A DNA stretch of 44,932 bases from Clostridium brassicae. Its GTDB lineage: Bacteria; Bacillota; Clostridia; Clostridiales; Clostridiaceae. Shown here piece by piece: positions 33,065 through 43,376 of the stretch (position 1 is the first letter of the stretch; the number at the start of each line of letters is the position of its first letter). The stretch covers positions 1 to 44,932 of the forward strand of contig NZ_JAPQFJ010000024.1 in assembly GCF_026738875.1 (NCBI RefSeq), written 5' to 3'. Position numbers and translations under genes: made by a program. The notes under the pieces were generated by a model. It searched no databases. It was not told the DNA's origin and saw only the letters and a program-made list of their open reading frames with translations.

Positions 33065-34390
33065 ATGAGAATGTATGATATCATCATGAAAAAAAGAAAT
33101 GGCGAAGAACTTACCACAGAAGAAATTAATTTTTTTGTAAGTGGATATACAAAAGGGGAAATACCAGATTATCAAGTGTCAGCACTTATGATGGCTATAT
33201 ACTTTCAAAAGATGAATAAAAGGGAAACAGCTGATCTTACAAAAGCAATGGTTGATAGTGGAGAAACTATAGACCTTTCTCTAATAGAAGGTATTAAGGT
33301 AGATAAACATAGTACAGGTGGAGTTGGAGATACAACAACTTTAATTTTAGGGCCTATAGTTGCAGCAGCTGGAGCACCTGTAGCAAAAATGTCAGGAAGA
33401 GGACTTGGGCACACTGGTGGAACAATTGATAAATTAGAATCTTTTGATGGTTTTTCAGTAGAAATGCCTGTTGAAAAGTTTATTAAAAATGTAAATGAAA
33501 AGAAGATAGCAATAGGTGGCCAAACAGCAAATTTAGCTCCTGCAGATAAAAAATTATATGCACTTCGCGATGTAACTGCTACTGTAGATAACATGTCATT
33601 AATTGCTTCAAGTATTATGAGTAAGAAGATAGCTTCTGGAGCAGATGCTATAGTACTTGATGTGAAAACAGGTAGTGGAGCTTTTATGAAAGATGAAGAT
33701 AGTTCTTTTGAACTTGCAAAGGAAATGGTTGATATAGGCACACATGTTGGAAGAAATACAATAGGTGTAGTAACAGATATGGATCAACCTTTAGGATTTG
33801 CTATTGGAAATGCTTTAGAAGTAAAAGAAGCTATAGATACGCTAAACGGAGAAGGACCAGAAGATCTTACAGAATTGTGCTTAACTTTAGGTTCACATAT
33901 GCTTGTTTTGGGAAAAAAGGCTAAGAATGCTGAAGAGGCAAGAGAAATATTAAAAGAAATAATAAGATCTGGTGAAGGGATTTCTAAATTAAGAGAGTTA
34001 GTAGAAGCTCAAGGCGGAAACCCTGAGTTTGTAGATAATCCATCTTTATTTACAAATCCTAGCATAGTTGAAGAAATAGTATCACCGATAGAGGGATATG
34101 TTAAAGAAATAAAAGCTGATGATATAGGCTTAGCTGCTCTCGTTCTTGGAGCAGGACGTGAAACTAAGGAAAGTGAAATAGATTTATCTGTTGGAGTGGT
34201 ACTTCATAAGAAAATAGGAGATTTTGTTAAAAAAGGAGAATCTATAGCCACTATTTATGCCAATAATGAGGATAAAAAGAAATCTTCAGAAGAAATTATT
34301 TTAAAGGCATATGGAATAGTTGATGAAAAAATTAAACCAAAACAATTAATAAAAGGTATAGTAACTAAAGATGGGATAAAGAAATTCTAA
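33065..34390 (+). CDS. pdp: Pyrimidine-nucleoside phosphorylase
   Basis: Phosphorolysis of uridine and thymidine (and deoxyuridine) to base and (deoxy)ribose-1-phosphate. 442 residues; start ATG 33065 is fixed by GGGGAGG 8 nt upstream, against the GTG at 33044. The helical domain begins [16 protein letters not shown], then the phosphate-binding [13 protein letters not shown] and [17 protein letters not shown], the family signature. The C-terminal domain ([19 protein letters not shown]) is complete. Last gene of the deo cluster. A decayed nucleoside transporter follows. Confidence 0.94.
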   Translation: MRMYDIIMKKRNGEELTTEEINFFVSGYTKGEIPDYQVSALMMAIYFQKMNKRETADLTKAMVDSGETIDLSLIEGIKVDKHSTGGVGDTTTLILGPIVAAAGAPVAKMSGRGLGHTGGTIDKLESFDGFSVEMPVEKFIKNVNEKKIAIGGQTANLAPADKKLYALRDVTATVDNMSLIASSIMSKKIASGADAIVLDVKTGSGAFMKDEDSSFELAKEMVDIGTHVGRNTIGVVTDMDQPLGFAIGNALEVKEAIDTLNGEGPEDLTELCLTLGSHMLVLGKKAKNAEEAREILKEIIRSGEGISKLRELVEAQGGNPEFVDNPSLFTNPSIVEEIVSPIEGYVKEIKADDIGLAALVLGAGRETKESEIDLSVGVVLHKKIGDFVKKGESIATIYANNEDKKKSSEEIILKAYGIVDEKIKPKQLIKGIVTKDGIKKF

Positions 34391-34523
34391 ATTATTAATT
34401 TAATAATATTCACCTATTTTAATTAAAAAGATCAGAAGGATTACAAAATTAAAAGAGTTGAATATTAATCTGGGTATATGCTGTAAACAAAATAAAATGT
34501 GTAACATGAATAGCTAGAGTTGA

Positions 34524-34657
34524 CTTGCACTAGAAAGACGTCATGAAATTGCAAAATTAGGAATAAGAGCTTTGGTGGATCATTATTTGCCTTTATGACA
34601 GCTATTCTAGCAAGTGTCTTAGTAGAAAATAGATTTATTAAAGTAAGAAGAACTTAG
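34524..34657 (+). pseudogene. nupC: C-terminal remnant of a NupC-type nucleoside permease
   Basis: After an in-frame stop, codons from 34524 read LALERRHEIAKLGIRALV, matching the conserved LAPERRxxIAKLGIRA region of CNT-family nucleoside permeases. A one-base loss near 34575-34577 shifts the frame. The next frame then reads GGSLFAFMTAILASVLVENRF and ends at TAG 34657, like the last membrane helix of NupC. Upstream sequence is too eroded to align. Its place after pdp suggests the permease was once the fifth gene of the deo cluster. Family recognition is by eye. Confidence 0.7.
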
Positions 34658-34759
34658 TGAAAAGGTAATTGGATGCATTCCTTTTAAGAGAGACAGATTA
34701 AGAAATAAAAATCTGTTACTAAAAGGAATGCACATCATAATCTGTTCACTAGGTTTTTT
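34651..34759 (+). terminator. Large branched terminator after the deo cluster
   Basis: Outer stem AACTTAGTGAA (34651-34661)/TTCACTAGGTT (34745-34755) followed by TTTTTT. Inside is an independent hairpin, TGCATTCCTTTT.../AAAAGGAATGCA (34674-34732), which itself encloses CAGATT/AATCTG. It looks like a normal terminator with an extra hairpin in its loop. From 34760 to 35128 I see no gene. Confidence 0.65.
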
Positions 34760-35128
34760 GTGTATTATATTTGTAATTATAAACATCACTAATATGGTTA
34801 TTAGTACTTTGTTAATCTATTATTTCAAACTAGTCAATAGACTAATAGTATATATATAATAGGATAGTTTTATTTATTTAATACTATGAGTTTATGTATT
34901 TAATGGGCTAATAGCTGTCATCTTAAAGGCTAAATGGAGTTATATTTTAAGGTTGGGTAATTGGTATAAAGCCGCATAAATAGCGCTATAAAAGGGTATT
35001 GATTTGCCAAAAACTGCAAATGTTTACAGCTGATTTGTATATTGAAAGTAAAAATATAAAGTGCTATCATTAATGAATACTAAAGAATAAAATGTTTAAT
35101 TAAAAGACTTATAGAAGGAGGAAAATAA
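34760..35128 (+). other. Non-coding stretch and long leader before the antiporter gene
   Basis: A TATAAT at 34855-34860 with a weak -35 could start a leader of about 260 nt. It contains short GC-containing pairs (GCCGC, AGCGCT), the sort of sequence that folds, but I could not match it to a riboswitch class. Nothing codes here. Confidence 0.3.
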
Positions 35129-36382
35129 ATGGAGTCTACTGCAATTGTTGGAAGTAAAATGTTGTTAGAATTATTAGTATTAGTTTTAGTATCAGGAGTT
35201 GTTTTTGGGAAATTAAGCGAAATACTTCATTTACCGGATGTAGTTCTTTTTATAGTAGCAGGAATAATATTAGGGCCATATGTTTTAAATTTAATTAATG
35301 TGGACAAGTTCCCGATAGGAAATCAGTTTATACTAACCTTTGGTGCTGCGTATATACTCTATGATGGAGGAAGAGAAGTAGAATTAGATGTATTAAATAA
35401 GGTTAAGTACACTGTTATAAGTTTAGCTACTATAGGAGTTATATTATCTACATTTATAACAGGGTATTTTGCTCATAAGATACTTAATATTGATTTTATA
35501 TATGCCCTTTTGTTAGGGTCTGTTATAGCTTCTACTGACCCATCAGTATTAGTGCCTTTATTTAAAAATATGAATATAAGCAATAAACTAAAGCAGACAA
35601 TAATATCTGAGTCAGCTTTTAATGATGCTGCTGGAGCGATAATAACTTTTTCTATTATAACAATTATTCAAGGGGGAAGTTTTTCGCTAGGAAGTAGTTC
35701 TTTAAAACTATTAATAACTTCTATTGGTGGAATAGCGGTAGGAGTAGTAGTTGGTTCTTTAGTATCTATACTAATAACAGATAATAAATATGGGTTTTTA
35801 AAACAATATCCTTCACAAATGGCAATTGTTGGCGTAGGAGCCTCATACCTTATAGGAGAAGAACTTGGAGTTAGTGGTTTTATGGCGGCATTTATAATGG
35901 GAATGATTTGTGGAAACAAAGCTATGGCAAAGCTTACACTTGCCGAGGAAAGTTATATAACTCATCTTAGATTTAAGGAAGTTCTAACTGTTATATTGAG
36001 AATGATGATTTTTATATTATTAGGAACTCACGTACAATTTAATGTATTAGCTCAATATTGGAAGCCATCCTTAGCTATAGTTTTTGTTCTTATATTTATA
36101 GCAAGACCTATATCAGCATTTATATCTATTTCTATTGATAGAAAAGCAAAATGGAATTTAAAAGAAGTTTTATATATGATGTCTATAAGAGAGACAGGGG
36201 TAATACCTGCAGCTTTAGCAGGTATGATGATTACGATGAAAATTCCTAATGCAGAAATTATATCATCAGTAACCTTTATGGCTATAATTATAACACTTAC
36301 TTTCCAAGCTAGTACGGCCAACTTATTAGCAAAATTATTGAAGCTAGATAAAGATACTAGTGATGCGAAAAGTGTAGCATAA
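35129..36382 (+). CDS. Cation/proton antiporter, CPA1 (NhaP-like)
   Basis: Exchanges Na+ or K+ for H+ across the cell membrane. 417 residues with about 12 membrane segments. The transport-site motif SAFNDAAGA (Asn-Asp pair, near residue 159) and the helix-4 region SVIASTDPSVLVPLF are typical of CPA1. AAGGAGGAAAA precedes the ATG. It lacks a long cytoplasmic tail or TrkA domains. Monocistronic with a strong terminator. The ion specificity is not readable. The leader of several hundred nt is unusual and may be regulatory. Confidence 0.85.
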   Translation: MESTAIVGSKMLLELLVLVLVSGVVFGKLSEILHLPDVVLFIVAGIILGPYVLNLINVDKFPIGNQFILTFGAAYILYDGGREVELDVLNKVKYTVISLATIGVILSTFITGYFAHKILNIDFIYALLLGSVIASTDPSVLVPLFKNMNISNKLKQTIISESAFNDAAGAIITFSIITIIQGGSFSLGSSSLKLLITSIGGIAVGVVVGSLVSILITDNKYGFLKQYPSQMAIVGVGASYLIGEELGVSGFMAAFIMGMICGNKAMAKLTLAEESYITHLRFKEVLTVILRMMIFILLGTHVQFNVLAQYWKPSLAIVFVLIFIARPISAFISISIDRKAKWNLKEVLYMMSIRETGVIPAALAGMMITMKIPNAEIISSVTFMAIIITLTFQASTANLLAKLLKLDKDTSDAKSVA

Positions 36383-36493
36383 AAAACATTATGCAGGACT
36401 TAACAATTTAAAATATACATTAGTAAATACTAAAGGAAGTTTAAAACAGTGTAAAAAATAGCATTTTTTTAAGAAAAAAATTTAGATTTAAAG

Positions 36494-36541
36494 GTAGTAT
36501 TGTAAATTTATTAAGAATAAATTTACAATACTACTTTTTTA
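36494..36541 (+). terminator. Terminator of the antiporter gene
   Basis: Perfect 17-bp stem (36494-36510 with 36518-36534), 7-nt loop, then TTTTTTA. Confidence 0.88.
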
Positions 36542-36666
36542 TTTTACAACATAACTAGCTTAACAAGTATTATAATTGTTACTATTTTGTAAATAAATAA
36601 TATTTATATAATGTTAAAATTTATAGGGTAAATTTACAAATGAAGTAATTTGAAGGTGGATTGAAT

Positions 36667-37944
36667 ATGAGAAAAAAAATAGCATCAGTCATACTTGCAA
36701 TTTCTATGGTATTAAGTCCAGTTATTGGATCAAGTTCTTTAGTAAAAGCTTTAAGCAATACAAAAGGGATCGTAAATACTAGTAGCAATTTAAATGTAAG
36801 AAAGTCACCAAGTTTAAATTCAAGTATTATAGGAAAGCTATCACCTAATGTACCTGTAGAGATAGTAGAAACTGTTGGAGAGTGGTACAAAATAAAACTA
36901 GGTTCTTCCTATGGGTATGTATATAAGAAATATGTAAAAATTGATACAAGCTCCCAAGAAAAATCAGAAGAAATTAAAAAGATATATGATAGAATTGTTG
37001 AACCAGATAAGACATGGAAAATTAATTTTAATCATAAAATTAATCTAGATGAAACAGTAAAGAAAGAGATAAAAATAAAGAATAGTAAGGGCGTTGATTT
37101 ACCTTTAAAACTGGAATTAAGTCAGGATTTTAAAAGTATACTTATTAGTCCACCAGAAGATGGGTATGAATTAGGAGATAGTTATACTTTAACACTTGGA
37201 ACTGGTATTAAAAGCGCCTCTGGATTAAAATTAAAAGAAGGTAAAAAATTAAATTTTGGTATTAAAAGATTAGTAAATAAAACATTAGGACTTGGAAAAT
37301 ATGAAACAGAGTATGTTCATAATGATAAAGAATATGATTGGTATATAGATCAGTATGATACTGGAGAATATAATTATGAAAATTGTGGCCCATCTAGTGT
37401 TACGATGGCTATAAAATGGGCCAAGCCTTCTTTTAATAAGACAGCACAAGACGCTAGAAATACATATAGAAGCCAAGGTGGATGGTGGTTCACATATGAT
37501 ATTCAAAATTATTTAGATAAATACAAAGTAAAAAATTGGACTTTGGAAGATACAAAGGAAAGTACTTTTAAGAAGGAATTGAAGAGTGGGAATATAATAA
37601 TACTTTGTATAGATAGTAATTATATAACCTATAACGATAAAGAAGAGGAACATGTAGGAAAACATTATCAAGGAGGAGGCGGCCATTTTATAGTAGTTAA
37701 AGGATACAGAGTTGTAGATGATAAAACATATTTTGAAGTATATGATCCTAATAGTTGGGGTGAAGTTTATAAAGACGGTGTTAAAAAAGGAAAAGATAGA
37801 TATTATTATTCAGAAGATGTTAAAAAATCAATGGAAAATTGGTGGCCTTATATGATTGTAGTAAATGGCAGTGATAATGGAGGATATGCAAAACAAAGTT
37901 ATGGAGTAGATACTAGCAAAATAGAGCATGCACAAGGAAAATAA
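36667..37944 (+). CDS. Secreted SH3 / Ig-like / C39-like cysteine peptidase
   Basis: Exported protein of 425 residues. Signal peptide over about residues 1-28. A bacterial SH3 domain (about 33-95; NLNVRKSPSLNSSIIGKL, GEWYKIKL) probably binds the cell wall. An Ig-like domain of the Big_5 type follows (about 110-200; KTWKINFNHKINLDE). The C-terminal C39_2-type peptidase domain has catalytic C240 (NCGPSS), H340 (GGGHFIVVKGY) and D360 (VYDPNSWG), all present. ATG 36667 follows GAAGGTGG; a TTG at 36661 is less likely. It may cut wall peptides or proteins; the substrate is unknown. Confidence 0.82.
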   Translation: MRKKIASVILAISMVLSPVIGSSSLVKALSNTKGIVNTSSNLNVRKSPSLNSSIIGKLSPNVPVEIVETVGEWYKIKLGSSYGYVYKKYVKIDTSSQEKSEEIKKIYDRIVEPDKTWKINFNHKINLDETVKKEIKIKNSKGVDLPLKLELSQDFKSILISPPEDGYELGDSYTLTLGTGIKSASGLKLKEGKKLNFGIKRLVNKTLGLGKYETEYVHNDKEYDWYIDQYDTGEYNYENCGPSSVTMAIKWAKPSFNKTAQDARNTYRSQGGWWFTYDIQNYLDKYKVKNWTLEDTKESTFKKELKSGNIIILCIDSNYITYNDKEEEHVGKHYQGGGGHFIVVKGYRVVDDKTYFEVYDPNSWGEVYKDGVKKGKDRYYYSEDVKKSMENWWPYMIVVNGSDNGGYAKQSYGVDTSKIEHAQGK

Positions 37945-37956
37945 TAATTTAAATAA

Positions 37957-38066
37957 AAGCATAAAAAATGATCAGCTTAAAGGCTGACCATTTTTTATGC
38001 TTTAAAATAATATAAGTAAAAAATACTCTACAAAGTAGATAAAAGAGTCTACTTGTAGAGTGTTTT
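37957..38066 (+). terminator. Two terminator hairpins after the C39-like gene
   Basis: Hairpin 1: 37957-37976 with 37983-38002 (20 positions, one mismatch). Hairpin 2: ACTCTACAA-A-GTAGA (38025-38039) with TCTACTTGTAGAGT, one bulge, then GTTTTATT. The rest of the gap to 38306 is the bioY promoter region. Confidence 0.8.
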
Positions 38067-38128
38067 ATTATTTTAAAAGAATGTAAACAATAGCTTTTTA
38101 AATCAAAGGCAAGATATTAAATTCAATA

Positions 38129-38182
38129 TTGTAAACCTAAAAATAAATAATAGTTGACAATATAATAAGTTTTTTTTATACT
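38129..38182 (+). promoter_or_regulatory. bioY promoter with BirA operator
   Basis: TTGTAAAC (38129-38136), 16 bp, GTTGACAA (38153-38160): two inverted half-sites differing at one base, the BirA operator form known from biotin genes. TTGACA (38154-38159), 17 bp, TATACT (38177-38182) is a consensus-like promoter, and the right half-site covers its -35. Biotinyl-AMP-bound BirA should repress bioY when biotin is plentiful. Confidence 0.88.
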
Positions 38183-38306
38183 TAAATAAAATACGAGGTT
38201 AAGAAATTTTTAAATTTAGTAACAATAAAACATATTATATAACATTGGAATCATCTAATTAACATGATTTATTGATTAAATTAGTCAAGGGGTAGGAGGA
38301 ATTTAA

Positions 38307-38846
38307 ATGACAAAAAAAATAAATATAAGGGATATTTTATATTCAGCTATGTTTGCTGCAATTATTTCAGTCTTAGGATATGTTATAATACCACTTCCAT
38401 TTAGTCCTGTGCCTATAACAGCTCAAACTCTTGCAGTTATGCTGGCTGGATGTGTTTTAACACCTATTCAAGCAGGGTTAAGTATTGGTACTTTCTTATT
38501 TTTGGGTATAATAGGGATACCAGTATTTTCTGGGGGAAGAGCAGGAATTGGAGTTATAGCGGGACCTACTGGTGGATATTTAATTGGATTTTTAATAGGA
38601 ACCATTGTTATAAGTTTAATAAAGGGGAAAGGAGACTCTATAGTACGTTTAATTTTCTCATCTATCTTAGGTGGAATTATCATTGTGTATTTAATAGGAG
38701 TTCCATGGCTTGGAAAAGTTTCAGGTATTGGAGTATATAAAGCTTTTATTTCTGGGGCATTACCTTTTATTTGGGGAGACTTATTTAAGGCACTAGCAGC
38801 AGGTTTTATAGGAAGAAAGATAAATAAGATTCGTGAATATAGATGA
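38307..38846 (+). CDS. bioY: Biotin transporter S-component BioY
   Basis: Membrane substrate-binding (S) component of an ECF-type vitamin importer. 179 residues, about six membrane segments. PLPFSPVPITAQTLAVMLAG and RAGIGVIAGPTGGYLIGF are the strong BioY signatures. No ecfA or ecfT genes are adjacent, so it presumably shares an energy module encoded elsewhere, as is usual. GGAGGAA lies before the ATG. Repressed by BirA through the upstream operator (inferred from the site). Confidence 0.94.
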   Translation: MTKKINIRDILYSAMFAAIISVLGYVIIPLPFSPVPITAQTLAVMLAGCVLTPIQAGLSIGTFLFLGIIGIPVFSGGRAGIGVIAGPTGGYLIGFLIGTIVISLIKGKGDSIVRLIFSSILGGIIIVYLIGVPWLGKVSGIGVYKAFISGALPFIWGDLFKALAAGFIGRKINKIREYR

Positions 38847-38922
38847 TATTTTTGTTACATTAGAAGGTTATGAATTATTTATTATATAATGAAAAGTAAC
38901 TAATTTTTTATAATTAAAAATT

Positions 38923-38972
38923 AAATGGTTTAGTATGGAATAAAAATAAAATTCTGTACTAAGCCATTTTTT
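38923..38972 (+). terminator. Terminator of bioY
   Basis: AAATGGTTTAGTA (38923-38935)/TACTAAGCCATTT (38957-38969) with one G-U-type position, then TTTATG. Confidence 0.82.
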
Positions 38973-39069
38973 ATGTTATATTTTGATAAGGTATTAATTT
39001 TATATAGTATGAATAAAATCAAAAGATGATAAATAAAGGATAATAATATAATGATTAGGAGGAAGAAAA

Positions 39070-40128
39070 GTGAAAAATATTTTTAAAGTTATTTTAGCAT
39101 TAATACTTATTATACTAGTTATTTTTATAGGATATCTTATATTTATGACAGTAACTGACTATAGACCAAAAGATGTAACAAATCTAAAAGTAGAAAATAA
39201 TAAGAATGAAACTTTAAATAAGAACAAGCCTTTATCGGTATTAACCTACAATATAGGGTATTGTGGATTAGATGAAGGAAGAGATTTTTTTATGGATGGA
39301 GGAAGTCAATCACGTTCAGAAAGCAAAGAAAAAACTTTAGGAAATCTTAAAGGAATTATAGATTTTTTAGATAAGGATAAGAGTGACTTTATATTACTCC
39401 AAGAGGTTGACATAAAAGCTACAAGGAGCTATGAGATAGATGAATACTCAGATATAAAGAATGCATTTAAAGAGTATGGTTCAAACTTTGGGGTTAATTA
39501 TAAAGTACCTTGGGTTCCAGTACCTATTTTAAAACCACATGGAAAAGTAGAAGCTGGATTAGTTACACTTTCTAAATACAACATTAAAAAGAGTGATAGA
39601 TATCAATATCCAGGAAAAGAAAAATGGCCTAGACAGCTTTGTGAATTGGATAGATGTTTTACTGAAAATAGATTAAAGGTTGATAATGGAAAAGAACTTA
39701 TATTAATAAATTCTCACTTGTCTGCTTATGATAAAGGCGGATTAATAAGGAAGCAACAGTTAGGGTTTTTAAAGGAACATATTAAAAAGGAATATAATAA
39801 AGGAAACTATGTAATTGTGGGAGGAGATTGGAATCATGTGGTTCCAGGAACTGATCCTAACATTTTTGAAAATAGTGGAAAATGGCCCGAATGGCTTAAA
39901 GAAATTCCAGACAGTTTTAAACCTGAAGGATTTAAATGGGCAGCTGATGATTTAACTCCTTCAAATAGGACTGTAGATAAGCCTTATAAAAAAGGTGAAA
40001 ATTATTTATCTGTTATAGATGGTTTTTTGGTTTCGCCAAATGTTAATGTTAAAAGTGTTAAAGGATATTCTTTAGAATTTAAAAATTCAGATCATAATCC
40101 AGTAAGAATGGAATTTGTACTTGAATAG
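39070..40128 (+). CDS. Membrane-anchored endonuclease/exonuclease/phosphatase (EEP) protein
   Basis: An N-terminal membrane helix (residues 3-27) anchors a 310-residue EEP-fold domain outside the cell. Catalytic landmarks of the Mg2+-dependent phosphodiesterase fold are in order: LTYNIGYC (Asn), LLQEVD (Glu), NSHLS (His), GGDWNHV (Asp, Asn), IDGFLV (Asp) and SDHNPV (His). Such proteins range from nucleases to sphingomyelinase-like lipid phosphodiesterases; no feature decides which. GTG start after AGGAGGAAG. Monocistronic. Confidence 0.83.
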   Translation: MKNIFKVILALILIILVIFIGYLIFMTVTDYRPKDVTNLKVENNKNETLNKNKPLSVLTYNIGYCGLDEGRDFFMDGGSQSRSESKEKTLGNLKGIIDFLDKDKSDFILLQEVDIKATRSYEIDEYSDIKNAFKEYGSNFGVNYKVPWVPVPILKPHGKVEAGLVTLSKYNIKKSDRYQYPGKEKWPRQLCELDRCFTENRLKVDNGKELILINSHLSAYDKGGLIRKQQLGFLKEHIKKEYNKGNYVIVGGDWNHVVPGTDPNIFENSGKWPEWLKEIPDSFKPEGFKWAADDLTPSNRTVDKPYKKGENYLSVIDGFLVSPNVNVKSVKGYSLEFKNSDHNPVRMEFVLE

Positions 40129-40275
40129 AATGTAAAAATTGTGACCTAACCTCCTTATTTGTAATAAAGTTATATAATTGAGCATATAAATTAAAAAATA
40201 GAATAGCAAGACATTTTCAAAAGAAAGCTTGTCTCATGACTTATATAAATTTTTTTATTTTAAGGAGGGGATCCT

Positions 40276-42198
40276 TTGGAGTTTAAGGAGATTATAGAAA
40301 AAGATAGGGATAATAAAAAAAGAAAGGAATTTAAGGGGACTTTTTTAGAATATCTTGAAATAGTAAAGAATAATCCTGAGGTAGTTAAACTTGCTCATAA
40401 GAGAATGTATGACATAATAACAGAACAAGGATTTCAGCTTTTAAGACCAGAAGAAAATATCAGAATAAGAAAGATATATGGTAATGAAGTTATAAAAAAA
40501 TATAATTTTTTTGAAAAAGATTTTTTTGGAATTGATAAAGTTTTAATGAAATTAGTAAGCTATTTTTACTCAGCAGCTATGCAAGGCGAGGAAGCAAGGC
40601 AAGTGTTATATTTAGTAGGGCCTGTTGGAGCTGGTAAATCTTCTTTAGTAGAGGCACTAAAAAATGCATTAGAAAATAGTCCACCTATATACGCTATTGA
40701 GGATTGTCCTATGAGAGAGGAACCGCTTCATTTAATTCCAAAGCATCTAAGAGGCGAATTTGAGGAGATGTTAGGAATAAAAATAGAAGGAGATTTATGT
40801 CCAAAATGTAGATATAGATTAAAACACGAGTTTAACGGAAAATATGAAAAATTTCCAATAGTTACTACAGATTTCTCTATAAGATCAAGGAAAGGAATAG
40901 GTGTTGTTCCACCTGTTGACCCTAATAATCAAGATACTTCTGTTTTGACGGGTTCTGTGGATATATCAAAAATGGATTTATACCCAGAAGATGACCCTAG
41001 AATACTATCATTAAATGGAGCCTTTAATGTAGGAAACAGAGGTATGGTAGAGTTTATAGAGGTATTTAAGAATGATGTAGAGTATCTTCATACAATAATT
41101 ACTGCTACTCAAGAAAAATCAATACCATCTCCAGGTAAAAACTCAATGATATATTTTGATGGAGTAATAGTTGCTCACTCAAATGAAGCTGAATGGGATA
41201 AATTTAAATCAGATCATACTAATGAAGCTATACTTGATAGAATTGTAAAAATAGAAGTGCCATATTGTCTCGAATTAAATGAAGAGATAAAGATATATGA
41301 AAAGATTCTAAAAAAGAGCAATTTTAATGCCCATATTGCACCTCATACTATAGAAGTTGCAGCAATGTTTGCAATACTTTCAAGAATCTCACCTTCAACT
41401 AAAGTAGATTCCCTAACAAAATTAAAGATATACAATGGAGAAGAGATAGTAGAAAAAGGCACAACTAAAAAAATTGATAATATAGAGCTTAAAGAAGAGG
41501 CTGGTATTAGAGAAGGGATGTCAGGTATCTCTACTAGATTTATAGTAAAAGCTATTGATAATGCTCTCTCAAATTCTGAATATGATTGTATAAATCCATT
41601 AAGTGTTATGGAGAGCATAATAAAATCTGTTAAAGATTTGGATATAAATGATGAAGATAAGAATAGGTATTTAGCGTTTGTTCAAGATACTATAAGAAAA
41701 GAATATAATAAGATTTTAGAAAAAGAAGTAACAAGAGCTTTTATAAGTAGTTTTAGAGAGCAAGCTGAAAGTCTTTTCAATAATTATATAGATCATGCAG
41801 AAGCTTATGTAAATAAAACTAAACTAAAGGATGGATATACAGGAGAAGAGTTGGAACCAGATGAGACTTTTATGCGTTCTATAGAAGAGCAAATTGGAGT
41901 TACAGAAAGTTCTGCAAAAGGTTTTAGAACAGATGTTACATCATATATGTTCTATATAATTAGAAATGGTGGAGATATAAACTACACATCTTATGAACCT
42001 TTAAAAGAAGCTATAGAAAAGAAGTTAGTACTTTCTGTTAGAGATTTGTCAAGAGTTATAACTCAATCAAAAGTTAGAGATAAGGAGCAAAGTAAGAAAT
42101 ATAATGCTATGGTGGAGGAAATGAAGTTAAACGGATATTGTGATCACTGCTGTGATGTTATTTTGAAATATTCAGCAAATAATCTTTGGAAGGATTGA
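40276..42198 (+). CDS. prkA: PrkA, AAA+ protein kinase / ATPase
   Basis: 640 residues, the usual PrkA length. N-terminal AAA-like ATPase with Walker [10 protein letters not shown] (K121). A family zinc-like segment follows (CPKCRYRL). The C-terminal region carries the kinase-like domain ([22 protein letters not shown]...). PrkA promotes sporulation in Bacillus; it was named a Ser kinase, and more recent work, as I recall it, reports protease activity. It starts with TTG after AAGGAGGGG. First of three genes (prkA-yhbH-spoVR) with gaps of 4 nt, a near-universal cluster in spore formers that has counterparts in enterics. Confidence 0.93.
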   Translation: MEFKEIIEKDRDNKKRKEFKGTFLEYLEIVKNNPEVVKLAHKRMYDIITEQGFQLLRPEENIRIRKIYGNEVIKKYNFFEKDFFGIDKVLMKLVSYFYSAAMQGEEARQVLYLVGPVGAGKSSLVEALKNALENSPPIYAIEDCPMREEPLHLIPKHLRGEFEEMLGIKIEGDLCPKCRYRLKHEFNGKYEKFPIVTTDFSIRSRKGIGVVPPVDPNNQDTSVLTGSVDISKMDLYPEDDPRILSLNGAFNVGNRGMVEFIEVFKNDVEYLHTIITATQEKSIPSPGKNSMIYFDGVIVAHSNEAEWDKFKSDHTNEAILDRIVKIEVPYCLELNEEIKIYEKILKKSNFNAHIAPHTIEVAAMFAILSRISPSTKVDSLTKLKIYNGEEIVEKGTTKKIDNIELKEEAGIREGMSGISTRFIVKAIDNALSNSEYDCINPLSVMESIIKSVKDLDINDEDKNRYLAFVQDTIRKEYNKILEKEVTRAFISSFREQAESLFNNYIDHAEAYVNKTKLKDGYTGEELEPDETFMRSIEEQIGVTESSAKGFRTDVTSYMFYIIRNGGDINYTSYEPLKEAIEKKLVLSVRDLSRVITQSKVRDKEQSKKYNAMVEEMKLNGYCDHCCDVILKYSANNLWKD

Positions 42199-42202
42199 TA
42201 GT

Positions 42203-43372
42203 ATGACAATATTTAGAGATTTCAATCCTATAGATCATGATAGAGCAGTAGAAGATAGAAGAAGACACAAACAGCTAATAGAAGGTGCTATAAAAAAAAA
42301 TCTAGTAGATATATTATCAGAAGAAAGTATAATAGGTCAGAGTAAGGATAGAAAAATAAGAATTCCCATAAGAGGAATGAAAGAGTATCAATTTATTTAT
42401 GGTGAAAATACCGGCGGAGTTGGAAGTGGAACAGGTGAAGAAAAGAGAGGAGACAGAATAGCCACTGGAAATGGTGAAGGAAGTGGTAAGGGAAACCAAG
42501 GGGCAGGAAATCAGGATGGAGAAGATATATATGAAACAGAAGTAAGTATAGAAGAAATTATGAATTATTTATTCGAAGAATTAGATCTTCCTAATTTAGA
42601 TAAAAAGAAATCGGCAGAGATAATATCAGATAAGGCAAAGAAAAAAGCTGGTTATCAGAAAAATGGGATAAGACCTAGGCTTGCAAAAAAACGAACAGTT
42701 ATGGAAAAGTTAAAAAGAAAACAAGGGTATAAGAGAGCTTTAATGGAAGAAGGAAAGGAAGAGGAAATAGAGAGATTTCCATTTAAGGAAGATGATTTAA
42801 GATATCATAGACTTAAAAATACTGTTAGGCATGAATATAATGCCGTTGTTGTGTGTATAATGGATACCTCTTCTTCTATGGATAGAACTAAGAAATATCT
42901 TGCACGCTCTTTCTTTTTTCTATTATATCAATTTGTAAAAATGCGATATGAGAAAGTAGAGGTTGTGTTTATTGCCCATTCTACAAAAGCTAAAGTTGTA
43001 AGTGAACATGATTTTTTTTATAAAATGGAGTCTGGTGGAACTTATATTTCAAGTGGATATGAAAAAGCGCTTGAAGTAATTGAAAGAGAGTATAGGCCAG
43101 AACTTTGGAATATATATGCTTTTCATGTAAGTGATGGAGATAATTGGAGTGAAGACAATGAAAAGGCTGTACAAAAGGCAAAAGAACTTTGTGAGGTATG
43201 TAACCTTTTTGGATATGCAGAAATTATGCCTGGTATGACTTTTTCAACTATGAAGAAAAAATATTTAGATGAAGTAAAATACAAAAATTTTGCTACATGT
43301 ACTATTAAAAATAAAGAAGAATTATGGAGTTCATTAAAAAATATTTTAATACCCGATGTAAAAGAGGGGTGA
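42203..43372 (+). CDS. yhbH: YhbH/YeaH-family protein (DUF444, VWA-like)
   Basis: 389 residues. The N-terminal half has a charged, Gly-rich linker ([20 protein letters not shown]). The C-terminal part is a von Willebrand A-like domain with MIDAS-type DTSSSMD (near residue 223) and a later HVSDGDNW. It is the conserved partner of PrkA and SpoVR, 4 nt after prkA and 4 nt before spoVR. Required for normal sporulation in Bacillus; the biochemical role is not settled. Confidence 0.92.
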   Translation: MTIFRDFNPIDHDRAVEDRRRHKQLIEGAIKKNLVDILSEESIIGQSKDRKIRIPIRGMKEYQFIYGENTGGVGSGTGEEKRGDRIATGNGEGSGKGNQGAGNQDGEDIYETEVSIEEIMNYLFEELDLPNLDKKKSAEIISDKAKKKAGYQKNGIRPRLAKKRTVMEKLKRKQGYKRALMEEGKEEEIERFPFKEDDLRYHRLKNTVRHEYNAVVVCIMDTSSSMDRTKKYLARSFFFLLYQFVKMRYEKVEVVFIAHSTKAKVVSEHDFFYKMESGGTYISSGYEKALEVIEREYRPELWNIYAFHVSDGDNWSEDNEKAVQKAKELCEVCNLFGYAEIMPGMTFSTMKKKYLDEVKYKNFATCTIKNKEELWSSLKNILIPDVKEG

Positions 43373-43376
43373 TGTT

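Noticed and set aside
34860-35128. Long leader before the antiporter gene, checked for a c-di-AMP (ydaO) or ion-sensing riboswitch.
   Set aside because: None of the conserved segments I know from those classes is visible. I kept it only as an unassigned leader.
40136-40275. Sporulation sigma-E promoter for prkA-yhbH-spoVR, searched in the upstream gap.
   Set aside because: ATA-rich words occur but no -35/-10 pair at the right spacing could be supported by eye.
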